Below, one piece after another: positions 8,075-16,378 of a DNA stretch of 64,000 bases. Under the pieces are notes generated by a model. It ran no database searches. It saw nothing but the letters and a program-made list of their open reading frames with translations, and was not told the DNA's origin. Origin of the DNA: Kaistella chaponensis (lineage in GTDB: Bacteria; Bacteroidota; Bacteroidia; Flavobacteriales; Weeksellaceae); assembly GCF_900156725.1 (NCBI RefSeq), contig NZ_FTOI01000006.1, forward strand, positions 62,001-126,000, written 5' to 3'. The position numbers and the translations under genes were made by a program. Positions within the stretch are counted from its first letter, which is position 1. Each line of letters starts with the position of its first letter.

Positions 8075-9079
8075 ATGTCTATCAAAGAAAAGATCATCAA
8101 GTTCGCAACGAAATTTCAGTCAGATGATATTGCAAAATCTTATCCTTTGGATTACTGTGTTCCCGTTTATCATGCGGTTTCTAATTATCATTTGCCTCAT
8201 CTTAAACACATTATCAATTACAAAAGCGAGCAGGAATTTGAGCAAGATCTAGATCAATTATCGCAACATTTTCAGTTTGTGAATTGGGATGAATTTAAAG
8301 AGTTCATCAACGGAAATTTCAAACCTAAAAAGAAAATTGCCTTACTTACTTTTGATGATGGTTTGTCGGAATTTCATGATGTTGTAGTCCCAATCTTAGA
8401 ACGAAAAGGCATTTATGCCATCAATTTTATCAATCCAAAATTCATCGGTAATACCGATTTAATGTACCGTTGCAAAGCGAGCATTCTAATGGAACGAGTG
8501 CTGAAAAGCGATGAAAGAGAGTTGCATGTTTTTCAAGATGTTTTACCTAATGATAACTTTAAAAAATTGCTGATTGGTAAACTGAACAAAATAAAATATG
8601 AAGAGCGGAACAAATTAGATTTATTAGAAAAAAGTTTCAAAGGAGGTTATCGCGATTATCTTATTGATTATCAACCTTACATGACTCTTGATCAACTGAA
8701 AAGCGTTACTGCAAAAGGTTTTGGTATTTCTAGTCACGGTTTTGACCATCCACTTTATCATGAGCTGACTTTGGAAGAGCAAATGAAAAATTCTATTCAA
8801 TCTCATTATTTTTTAAAGAAGTTTCATTTCATCGAAGAAAGTTTCGCATTTCCTTTTACCGATTTCGGCGTAAAACGTGAATTTTTTGAGGAAATTTTCT
8901 CTATCAATGATCTATTTTGTAGTTTTGGTTCTGCCGGATTAAAAGTAGATAGTTTTGCAAAAAATATACAGCGAATCCCGATGGAAAAAGGGAAAGATGC
9001 GAATCAAATTTTGAAAGAAGAAATCGCCTATTTCAATTTAAAAAAAATAGTAAACAAAAATACCATTCAAAGGAAATGA
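8075..9079 (+). CDS. Polysaccharide deacetylase family protein
   Basis: A carbohydrate esterase 4 (NodB-type) protein of 334 residues, taking the ATG at 8075 (MSIKEKIIKFATKF). An in-frame ATG at 8051 lies inside the terminator hairpin of the previous gene, so it is rejected. Motif 1 is TFDDGLSEFHD (about 92-102; the second Asp is the usual metal ligand) and motif 2 is SSHGFDHP (about 219-226, with both His ligands). A further aromatic/Phe-Thr-Asp block (FAFPFTDFG) may correspond to the later motifs. No signal peptide is seen. The family removes N- or O-acetyl groups from envelope or capsular sugars. Its stop overlaps the start of the GNAT gene by 4 bp, so the two are translationally coupled and probably act on one envelope or surface-glycan substrate. 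Confidence 0.85.
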   Translation: MSIKEKIIKFATKFQSDDIAKSYPLDYCVPVYHAVSNYHLPHLKHIINYKSEQEFEQDLDQLSQHFQFVNWDEFKEFINGNFKPKKKIALLTFDDGLSEFHDVVVPILERKGIYAINFINPKFIGNTDLMYRCKASILMERVLKSDERELHVFQDVLPNDNFKKLLIGKLNKIKYEERNKLDLLEKSFKGGYRDYLIDYQPYMTLDQLKSVTAKGFGISSHGFDHPLYHELTLEEQMKNSIQSHYFLKKFHFIEESFAFPFTDFGVKREFFEEIFSINDLFCSFGSAGLKVDSFAKNIQRIPMEKGKDANQILKEEIAYFNLKKIVNKNTIQRK

Positions 9080-10152
9080 TTACTCTGAAATGCTTCAACA
9101 AGAAAGATTTAGAAGAATTGGTGCGTTCCGAGGAATACAAATCCTACGATTTTTTGCCCATTACTATGCATCGCGCTTTGTCTCAAATCAAAAATCCCCA
9201 CGCTTCGGAACATGATATTTTGCTCACTTTAGCTTTTGAGGATCATCGACTTGCAGGATATCTCGGAACTTTTCCCGACGAATTACGGATCGGAAATCAG
9301 CCTTTGAAATACGCCTGGTTAAGTACTTTATTTGTGAATGAAAATTTTCGGGGAAAAAGAATTGCACAGCAGCTTTTGGAAAAAGTTTTTGAGCAATACG
9401 ATGAAAAAATTGCCATTACCGAATTTACAAAAGAAGCTGAATCGCTGTACGCAAAAACGAAAAAATTTGATTATATCGCTCCAAAGATAGGTAAGCGATT
9501 TTATTTTCGAACCGATTTTGAGACCCTTGTTCCGCATAAAAAACCGCAGTTTTCTAGTCTAAAACCCGCGTTCAGAGTTACCGATTTTTTAGTGAATACT
9601 TCCCTTTCATTTCAGGCGAAATTTGCCCGGAAGAGAAATACAAATTACACCATTTCTACAAACATTGATGAGGAAAGCGAAAAATTTTTGGAGCAGTTTC
9701 CTCTACATCGGAATGCAGAAATCCTGCGCTGGATTATGCAAAATCCTTGGATTTTAGAAGGAAATGAGCCAGAAAAAGACTACCAATTCTCCTCCTTTTC
9801 CAAAGAATTCAAGTATTATTGGGTCAAGATTTTTGATGAAAATAAAAGGGTAAAAACAGTTGCGCTGTTGCAGACAAGAAATTTGCATCTAAAAATTCCG
9901 TATTTATTTGCTGTTGATCATCTCGATGATTTTACGCATTTCTTAGAACAATTTATTAATGAAAAGAACATTAAAACGCTCATTTCTTATCATGATAATT
10001 TGAACGAAAAATTGAGTTCAAAAGCATTTCCGAAACTTTATCAGAAACAAGCAGAAAGAAGATATCTTTTTCATAAAGAACTGGTGAAAGGTTTGCCAGA
10101 AGATTACGACCCCAATTTTCAAGATGGCGACGGAGATCCTGTTTTTACATAA
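9076..10152 (+). CDS. GNAT family N-acetyltransferase, 358 aa
   Basis: The N-terminal half (about 1-150) is a GNAT fold: LAGYLGTFPDELRIG, then LSTLFVNENFRGKRIAQQLL, where R-G-K-R-I-A matches the acetyl-CoA pyrophosphate loop (Q/RxxGxG/A). The C-terminal half (about 165-358) has no motif I recognise and could be a second, degenerate acyltransferase-like domain. The start ATG overlaps the deacetylase stop (ATGA), so the pair forms a two-gene operon. A deacetylase coupled to an acetyltransferase suggests control of acetylation of one sugar or cell-surface polymer, which is inference. The stop is followed at once by a terminator-like hairpin. Confidence 0.75.
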   Translation: MITLKCFNKKDLEELVRSEEYKSYDFLPITMHRALSQIKNPHASEHDILLTLAFEDHRLAGYLGTFPDELRIGNQPLKYAWLSTLFVNENFRGKRIAQQLLEKVFEQYDEKIAITEFTKEAESLYAKTKKFDYIAPKIGKRFYFRTDFETLVPHKKPQFSSLKPAFRVTDFLVNTSLSFQAKFARKRNTNYTISTNIDEESEKFLEQFPLHRNAEILRWIMQNPWILEGNEPEKDYQFSSFSKEFKYYWVKIFDENKRVKTVALLQTRNLHLKIPYLFAVDHLDDFTHFLEQFINEKNIKTLISYHDNLNEKLSSKAFPKLYQKQAERRYLFHKELVKGLPEDYDPNFQDGDGDPVFT

Positions 10153-10154
10153 AA

Positions 10155-10184
10155 AAAACCCTGGTCATGCTCCCAGAGTTTTCG
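10155..10184 (+). terminator. Terminator after the deacetylase-GNAT operon
   Basis: AAAACCCTGG pairs with CCAGAGTTTT (10 bp, one C-A mismatch), loop of 8 nt, then a short T run. It begins three bases after the GNAT stop codon. Confidence 0.6.
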
Positions 10185-10189
10185 TTGTT

Positions 10190-10249
10190 ATGAAAAATAC
10201 AAACTCTATCCACAAAAAACAGCATGTTTTGCATGGTAAAGGTGAGTAA
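10190..10249 (+). CDS. Candidate micro-ORF, 19 codons
   Basis: ATG at 10190 to TAA at 10247-10249 gives MKNTNSIHKKQHVLHGKGE, a basic, His-containing peptide. It lies between two terminator-like hairpins (10155-10184 and 10266-10288), so it would form its own short transcript or be the readable part of a small RNA. No clear -7 box was found upstream. Translation is unproven. Confidence 0.25.
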   Translation: MKNTNSIHKKQHVLHGKGE

Positions 10250-10265
10250 ATTTATTATTTGAAAC

Positions 10266-10288
10266 AAGGGTTAAAACACCCTTTTTTT
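10266..10288 (+). terminator. Rho-independent terminator
   Basis: AAGGGT/ACCCTT stem with a 6-nt loop, followed by a run of seven T's (two of them in the stem) on the plus strand. No annotated gene ends here, so it points to a small transcript starting after 10184. Confidence 0.65.
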
Positions 10289-10326
10289 CTAAAAACCAGC
10301 AATTTAGAATCGATAAAATTTAGTTG

Positions 10327-11766
10327 CTAATCGCAGTTGCAGTTTGCTCTTCGGTGTCTTTTCATTTCGTTATCCCAGAACGGATAGATTTTCAAAGCGA
10401 GATAAAAATCACCTGAATGCAACTTTTTCTGATTAAAAAATAACGGCAAAACGTTCGAACTTCCCACAATTAAAGGTCCAATTCTAAAATATCCACCGAA
10501 CTGAAAATTTTGGTACTCATACAAAGAAACCGATGCACCATAACCTACAACAGGTTTTTGAACGGTGTAGGAAGTTGAAAAAATATTGCTTCTTTTCAAA
10601 GAATTTTCGAAAACTGGAATCCGTTGAATCCAATCGGCATTGATATATTGCTGTTCACCAACATTTTTACTTGCATTCAAATGAATACTTGTTGGCAATC
10701 CCATCTGAAAATCATTGCCTTGAAAAGAGGCGTTTTCATTGCCATAAATTTCTTTGCTTAAAAGCTGAAAATATTGCGTTGGACTTTTAAATTTGGTGTT
10801 TTCTAGGTTAGGATTATTCACCACTTTTAAATTATTCCCTGCAAACAAATGCTTTTCACCTTCATAATTTACTTTTCCAAAGTCTAAAATATGTGCGCTC
10901 GCTTTAAAATAATAATCATCAGAATTTTCGATCGGATCAACTACTGCAATTCCAAAATCGATACCGAAACCTTTCCCTTTTTGCTTGTATTCGTAGCGTT
11001 TTGTATCAAAATTATAATTGGTTGCAAGATTGACTTCTATATTATAATTAGAGGCATAAATCGTTTTCGTGTCAATTCCATTGGTGATTTCCGAGGTTCG
11101 ATGCAACTCGATGGGTGAAGTACTGTTTACCTGCAGTGCATCAAAACCGATTTCATATTTAAGATTCGCTCCTACAATCCATTGGTATTCTGAATAAGGA
11201 AAAATTTCTGTAGCTAGATTTAGACCAAGTTCGGCCCAGTTCATGAAGTTGATTTGCAGTGGTTTTAATGAATAAAACTCCGGTTCTACGAATCCTTGAT
11301 TCCCATATTTTAGGTAATTGTCGATTTTAATTGCAGAGGTCTGTGTTCGCAATCTTGAAAATAAACCTACCGTAAAATATTTTTGTTTGATCGCAATTTT
11401 TTTACTGAAAGAAGGGCCTAAAATATCGGAACTAAAATGGTAATTGGCAAAATCTGTATTGTAAAAATCTACCACATTTGCAGTGTTTTCACCATTGATG
11501 TTTTTTATTTTGTTGCGGGATCTTGTGGGTGTATTTCGAAGTCCCAACAAGCTTAGCTGTGAGATATAAACATAATCATTCTGCAAAAAAACATCTTCTG
11601 CAACTACATTTATATCCCAAGGATTTGGGTTAAGAAAAGTGAGAGTGGGTGAAACTAATGCACCATTAATTCCGCTGTATTGATCATTGGTAAAAGGTAA
11701 ATTTTCCTGACCCAATAAAATTGAAGAAATAGAAATTGCAAAAATTATGATATAATATTTTGACAA
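10327..11766 (-). CDS. DUF5723-like outer-membrane beta-barrel protein
   Basis: A 479-residue exported protein: the N-terminus (SKYYIIIFAISISSILLGQ, then ENLPFTNDQYSG) is a signal peptide, followed by a long region of alternating polar and aromatic strands typical of a Bacteroidota outer-membrane barrel. Features such as GINGALVSPTLTFLNPNPWD near the N-terminus and WAELGLNLATE fit the DUF5723 family. The start codon is TTG at 11766; no ATG exists in the first 40 codons and a stop lies six codons upstream, so TTG is the only start that keeps the signal peptide. The C-terminus carries an odd basic Cys pair (RRANCNCD). A -7 box TATTTTTG lies at 11797-11790. Function unknown; it follows nothing in operon. 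Confidence 0.7.
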   Translation of the reverse strand: MSKYYIIIFAISISSILLGQENLPFTNDQYSGINGALVSPTLTFLNPNPWDINVVAEDVFLQNDYVYISQLSLLGLRNTPTRSRNKIKNINGENTANVVDFYNTDFANYHFSSDILGPSFSKKIAIKQKYFTVGLFSRLRTQTSAIKIDNYLKYGNQGFVEPEFYSLKPLQINFMNWAELGLNLATEIFPYSEYQWIVGANLKYEIGFDALQVNSTSPIELHRTSEITNGIDTKTIYASNYNIEVNLATNYNFDTKRYEYKQKGKGFGIDFGIAVVDPIENSDDYYFKASAHILDFGKVNYEGEKHLFAGNNLKVVNNPNLENTKFKSPTQYFQLLSKEIYGNENASFQGNDFQMGLPTSIHLNASKNVGEQQYINADWIQRIPVFENSLKRSNIFSTSYTVQKPVVGYGASVSLYEYQNFQFGGYFRIGPLIVGSSNVLPLFFNQKKLHSGDFYLALKIYPFWDNEMKRHRRANCNCD

Positions 11767-11789
11767 GAAAAACGTATTTATTTAATACG

Positions 11790-11797
11790 CAAAAATA
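11790..11797 (-). promoter_or_regulatory. -7 box for the DUF5723 gene
   Basis: TATTTTTG on the minus strand matches TAnnTTTG and lies 23 nt before the TTG start. It supports the unusual start choice. Confidence 0.5.
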
Positions 11798-11832
11798 ATA
11801 CAAAATAATTTCTCAAACGATATAAAATAAAA

Positions 11833-11862
11833 AAAAGATGAAGTCAAAATTCATCTTTTATT
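11833..11862 (-). terminator. Terminator of the M16 peptidase gene
   Basis: AAAAGATGAA pairs with TTCATCTTTT around a 7-nt loop. On the minus strand the stem is followed by a long T run (plus-strand A's at 11826-11836). Confidence 0.75.
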
Positions 11863-11885
11863 AAATATGGTTATTAATACTACTT

Positions 11886-14774
11886 TTAATATCCGAAGAT
11901 TTCTGTTAAAGTTAACTCCTGAAAATCGCCCATTTTCTTTAGCGTTTCTACTTCAATATTCTCCTTCTTTCCGATGATTGCAGTATTGTACTTCAAAGGT
12001 TTCAATTCGGTATTATAAAAATCTGTCAAATCAGCCAAAGTTAGTTTTTCAATATTCGCATAAATATCTTTTCTAAGGTCGTAATCGATTCCTAATTTTT
12101 TTAAATTTAAATGATTAAAGAAAATATTGGTTCGGTTAACTCTTGCAGCTGCAATTTGCTTAAGCACTGCATTTTTAGCATTAAGAAATTGAGCCGGAAC
12201 TTGCGGTAAATCGCCCATTAAATCATCCATCGCATCCACTGCCTGTGATAATTTATTCGCTTGAGTTCCTACATAAGTGGTGACATAATCCGGATGATTT
12301 AGCTCACTATTCGCAGCGTAGGAAACATTGGCAGAGTACGCCAAACTCTTACTTTCCCGAATTTCCTGAAAAACAATTGACGATAATCCGCGGCCAAAAT
12401 ATTCATTAAATACATTTATTTTCCCAAAGTTTTCTAGGTTCACATTGGTTCCTCTTGCAACTTTACTCATTTCAACCTGAACCATATCATAATTGGTAAA
12501 AAATACGTTCCCTTCCATTGCTGGTTCTGGATAATTTTTTTTCGGCGGGACAGGTACAATCTCTTCTTCTATAAAGGGTTGTACATATTCTTCGAAGCGC
12601 GTAAAATTGTTTCCATAAAAGAAAATTTCATAAGGCATAAAGAGCAAATCTTTGATTTTTTGCGTCATTTCTTCCGAATGAATTTCGTTCAGTCTGTCTT
12701 CAGTGATGATATCAGTAAATCGCGATTCTTTGCCGAATTTCGCATAACTCGAAAGTGCTGCCATAATTCTGCCTTTGTCTTTTTTTGCGACTTCTCTGCT
12801 TTCTAAAATAGTGTTGATATTTTGATGATAGATCTGTTGATCGGGTTTTGCGTTTTGCATCCAGTCTTTCAATAGTGCGATTCCTTTTGGTAAATTTTCT
12901 TCCAAACCGGTTAAGGAAATGATCAGTTGATCTGGAGTGGTGCGAAAATCATTAGAAATACCCCATTTAAAAAACTCTTCGTTGAGTTCTTTACCTGTAA
13001 ATTCGGAGGTTCCTAAATATTGCAAAACCTGAGTAGCCAAACCGAGTTCTTTGTCATGATCGCTCCCGAAAGGAAAAATAAAGTAAACCTGTGCAACATC
13101 GTTGTATTTATTTGCTACAAAACTTGATTTTTTACCTTTAATTTTCTCTGTTTTGATGGCTTTCGAATAATCGATGAAATCAGGTGCGATGTCCGTAGAT
13201 TTTTCTTTTATTATTTCCTTTAAAAACGATGACTGCGAGTCTTTATTTATTTTAATGGGAGTAATTGCTGGGTTTTCTACACGAACTAATTTTTCATTGC
13301 TTCCCTTTTCTTTTTTTACGACGACATAATTATCTTTGAAAAAATCATTCGCAAATTGTATTAAATCTTCTTTTGTAATTTTCTCGTATTCACTGATTTC
13401 GTTCAGTTCTTCCTCCCAACTTTGATCATTGATAAAAACCCCATAAAGTGTTGTCGCCAAACCATCTGCGGTTTCGAAAATTTTCATTCGCTGGATTTTC
13501 ATATCGTTAATGACCGCTTGAATGAGCCATGCGGGAAAATCACCTTTTTTTACCAATTCGATTTGATCGAGCAACAATTGTTTTGCCTCTTCTAAAGTTT
13601 GCTCATTTTTCGGTACAACGACCATAGAAAAAGAACCATAATTTTTGAAAGGCGACGAGTAAGCCATCGCTCGCAAAGCTTTCTGGCTTTTATTGATATT
13701 AAGATCGATTAATCCTGATTCACCTGCATTAGATAAAATTTGGGCAATCATTTCAGCAAGTCTGGCTTCGTGCGTTCCGTAGGAATCGGTTCTCCAAGCT
13801 ATTTGTAATCTCGGTGCAGAAGGACTTTTTACATCTCTTTCAACAATTTCAGTCATTGGTTTTTCCAAGACCTTCCTTTTTTCGGGAAGTTCGCGGTATT
13901 TAAAAATTCCGAAGTATTGATCGATTAATGTGATTGTTTTCTCGAAATCCAAATCTCCCACCAAAACTATCGCGTAATTATTGGGAACATAATATTCATC
14001 AAAATATTTGTGAATTGCGACCATTGAAGGATTTTTTAAATGCTCCGATTTCCCCAAAGTAGTTTGTTGCCCATTTGGATGGGTTGGAAAAAGCGCATCC
14101 ATCAATTCATAGTTAACCAAACGAGCGTCATTATCCTGCGCACGGTTAAATTCTTCATAAACCGCTTCTAATTCGGTGTGAAATAATCTTAAAGTGAGTT
14201 CAGAAAATCTTTCTTTCTCAATTTTCAACCATTTTTCTAACTCGTTATTGGGAATATTATTTTTATACACGGTTTCATCCAGCCAAGTATGCGCATTTGT
14301 TCCCGAAGCTCCGAGTGACGAAATTGCTTTATCATATTCGTTTGCAATGGCAAATTTGCTGGCTTCCTGAGAGACTTCATCAATTTTCGAATACAGTACT
14401 TTTTTCTTCTCTGGATCTTGTTCCGCTTTATGTTCTTCGTAAAGGTTTGAGATTTGCTCTAAAAGCAGCTTTTCTTGCTCCCAATTCGAAGATCCTAATT
14501 TAGACGTTCCTTTGAACATCATGTGCTCTAGATAATGCGCCAAACCAGTATTATCAGAAGGATCATTATTGCTTCCCGTCTTTACAGGAATATAGGTTTG
14601 GATTTTCGGTGCATCGAAATTTTGGGCGAGATAAACTTTCAACCCATTTTTTAGGGTATAAATTCTAACCCCATTTTTGTCGTTGATTACCGCTTCGTAA
14701 TTATATCCTGATTGATCTGTGATTTTTTTTGTTTGAAACATGGGTGCATCCGTCATTTTAATCGGTCCTGTCAT
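11886..14774 (-). CDS. M16 family (pitrilysin/insulinase) zinc metallopeptidase
   Basis: A 962-residue protein with two tandem M16 halves. The first half has the inverted zinc motif HYLEHMMFKGT (His80, Glu83, His84) and, downstream, the third ligand region ELEAVYEEFNRAQD. The second half (about 520-962) lacks HxxEH, as usual, and ends with the substrate-chamber region. No signal peptide is present with any of the three possible starts (Met1, Met7, Met12), unlike many periplasmic homologues, so the protein may be cytoplasmic. M16 enzymes degrade peptides of intermediate size. aspA lies upstream on the same strand, 43 bp away. Aspartate or peptide catabolism is a plausible shared theme but not demonstrated. 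Confidence 0.88.
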   Translation of the reverse strand: MTGPIKMTDAPMFQTKKITDQSGYNYEAVINDKNGVRIYTLKNGLKVYLAQNFDAPKIQTYIPVKTGSNNDPSDNTGLAHYLEHMMFKGTSKLGSSNWEQEKLLLEQISNLYEEHKAEQDPEKKKVLYSKIDEVSQEASKFAIANEYDKAISSLGASGTNAHTWLDETVYKNNIPNNELEKWLKIEKERFSELTLRLFHTELEAVYEEFNRAQDNDARLVNYELMDALFPTHPNGQQTTLGKSEHLKNPSMVAIHKYFDEYYVPNNYAIVLVGDLDFEKTITLIDQYFGIFKYRELPEKRKVLEKPMTEIVERDVKSPSAPRLQIAWRTDSYGTHEARLAEMIAQILSNAGESGLIDLNINKSQKALRAMAYSSPFKNYGSFSMVVVPKNEQTLEEAKQLLLDQIELVKKGDFPAWLIQAVINDMKIQRMKIFETADGLATTLYGVFINDQSWEEELNEISEYEKITKEDLIQFANDFFKDNYVVVKKEKGSNEKLVRVENPAITPIKINKDSQSSFLKEIIKEKSTDIAPDFIDYSKAIKTEKIKGKKSSFVANKYNDVAQVYFIFPFGSDHDKELGLATQVLQYLGTSEFTGKELNEEFFKWGISNDFRTTPDQLIISLTGLEENLPKGIALLKDWMQNAKPDQQIYHQNINTILESREVAKKDKGRIMAALSSYAKFGKESRFTDIITEDRLNEIHSEEMTQKIKDLLFMPYEIFFYGNNFTRFEEYVQPFIEEEIVPVPPKKNYPEPAMEGNVFFTNYDMVQVEMSKVARGTNVNLENFGKINVFNEYFGRGLSSIVFQEIRESKSLAYSANVSYAANSELNHPDYVTTYVGTQANKLSQAVDAMDDLMGDLPQVPAQFLNAKNAVLKQIAAARVNRTNIFFNHLNLKKLGIDYDLRKDIYANIEKLTLADLTDFYNTELKPLKYNTAIIGKKENIEVETLKKMGDFQELTLTEIFGY

Positions 14775-14817
14775 TGGTTTACTTGAATATTTTTGTCATT
14801 TAAAATTCTACTATCAA

Positions 14818-16218
14818 TTAAAACTGATGCGGTTTCAACATATTTTTCGGATCCAGAATTTCATCTAATTTCTCCTGAGAAAGAATTCCTTTCTCTAAAA
14901 CTAAATTATAAACACTGTTTCCTGAAGCTAAAGCTTCTTTGGCTATTTCTGTAGAATTTTTGTACCCGATGTATGGATTTAAAGCAGTCACAATACCGAT
15001 GCTGTGTTTAACCATATTGAGGCAAATTTCTTTGTTCGCGGTAATTCCTACAATACATTTTTCTCTTAAAGTATCTAATGCGTTGCCTAAAAAATTCATA
15101 CTTTCCATAATCGCATGCGACAAAACGGGTTCCATCACATTGAGCTGTAATTGCCCTGCTTCGGCGGCGAAAGTCACGGTTAAATCGTTTCCAAAAACCT
15201 TATAACACACTTGATTCACGACTTCTGGAATGACAGGATTTACTTTTCCCGGCATAATTGAAGATCCAGGTTGCATCGGTGGAAGATTAATTTCAAAAAA
15301 GCCAGCTCTAGGACCGGAAGAAAGCAATCTTAAATCATTACAAATTTTAGAAAGTTTCACCGCAAGTCTCTTCATTGCAGAAGAATAAATAACGTACGAA
15401 CCTGTATCTGGAGTTGCTTCAACCAAATTTGGTGCAGAGACAATCGGATAACCAGAAAATTGCGCTAGATTTTTTGCACACAACTTGGCGTAACCAACAG
15501 GAGCGTTTATTCCTGTTCCGATTGCAGTTGCGCCCATATTTATTTCTACAAAAAGATGAGCATTATTGTTGAGCTTTGAAATATCTTCTTCTAAAGTTGC
15601 TGCATAAGCTTCAAATTCCTGCCCCATCGTCATTGGAACGGCATCTTGAAGTTGCGTTCTTCCCATTTTGATAACATCATTAAACTCTATGCCTTTTTGG
15701 CGGAAAGCTGCGATGGTTTTCTTTAATTTCTCTACCAACTCTTTGTTCATTTGCAACAAAGCCATTTTTATCGCAGTAGGATACGCATCATTTGTTGATT
15801 GCGATAAATTAATATGATCGTTTGGCGAGCAGAATTGGTAATCGCCTTTATTTTTTCCTAATTTTTCTAAGACAATATTTGCAATAACTTCATTGGCATT
15901 CATATTTACAGATGTTCCTGCACCTCCCTGAATCATATCGATCGGGAATTCTTGGTGATATTTCCCTTCCATTAATTCATCGCAGCTTTGTGCAATTTTT
16001 TCATATAGACTTTGCTCCAATAAACCCAGTTCGTAATTTGTTTTAGCAGCCGCTTTTTTCACCATTGCTAAACCCTTAATAAAATGCGGATACGAAGAAA
16101 GATACTGCCCGGAAATTTTAAAATTCTCGATGGCTCTCTGTGTTTGAACCCCATAATACGCAGAAGCAGGAACCTGTAAAGTTCCTAAAAGATCACTTTC
16201 ATTTCTGAAATTTTCCAT
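14818..16218 (-). CDS. aspA: Aspartate ammonia-lyase
   Basis: Converts L-aspartate to fumarate and ammonia. The 466 residues carry the fumarase/aspartase signature GSSIMPGKVNPVIPE, with the catalytic Ser in the flexible SS loop. They also carry TSVNMNANEVIAN, which together with SPNDHINLSQSTNDAYPT is typical of aspartase and class II fumarase. The opening MENFRNESDLLGTLQVPASA and the substitution pattern around the signature favour aspartase over FumC. Length and ends agree with the family. It lies just upstream of the M16 peptidase gene (43-bp gap); peptide-derived aspartate, including that freed by the DPP11-like enzyme nearby, would feed it. Fumarase is the main alternative. Confidence 0.85.
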   Translation of the reverse strand: MENFRNESDLLGTLQVPASAYYGVQTQRAIENFKISGQYLSSYPHFIKGLAMVKKAAAKTNYELGLLEQSLYEKIAQSCDELMEGKYHQEFPIDMIQGGAGTSVNMNANEVIANIVLEKLGKNKGDYQFCSPNDHINLSQSTNDAYPTAIKMALLQMNKELVEKLKKTIAAFRQKGIEFNDVIKMGRTQLQDAVPMTMGQEFEAYAATLEEDISKLNNNAHLFVEINMGATAIGTGINAPVGYAKLCAKNLAQFSGYPIVSAPNLVEATPDTGSYVIYSSAMKRLAVKLSKICNDLRLLSSGPRAGFFEINLPPMQPGSSIMPGKVNPVIPEVVNQVCYKVFGNDLTVTFAAEAGQLQLNVMEPVLSHAIMESMNFLGNALDTLREKCIVGITANKEICLNMVKHSIGIVTALNPYIGYKNSTEIAKEALASGNSVYNLVLEKGILSQEKLDEILDPKNMLKPHQF

Positions 16219-16289
16219 AAAAATAATTTGTTGAAAAGTTAAGATTTTTTTGTGGGATTCTCAAAAGGGATTTCCATTTGCTGCTATAA

Positions 16290-16318
16290 AAAACGGACGA
16301 ATGATGATCGTCCGTTTT
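16290..16318 (-). terminator. Terminator of the amidase gene
   Basis: A perfect 11-bp stem, AAAACGGACGA/TCGTCCGTTTT, with a 7-nt loop lies downstream of the amidase stop codon on the minus strand and is followed by T's there. Confidence 0.75.
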
Positions 16319-16378
16319 CTGTTTTGGATGAAATCAGGTTTATTGATATCGAATCATTCCCTTTAAAAAAAAGAATAT

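Noticed and set aside
16219-16378. Extra small gene between aspA and the amidase
   Set aside because: Only the amidase terminator and a possible repeat relic are present; no frame of credible length.
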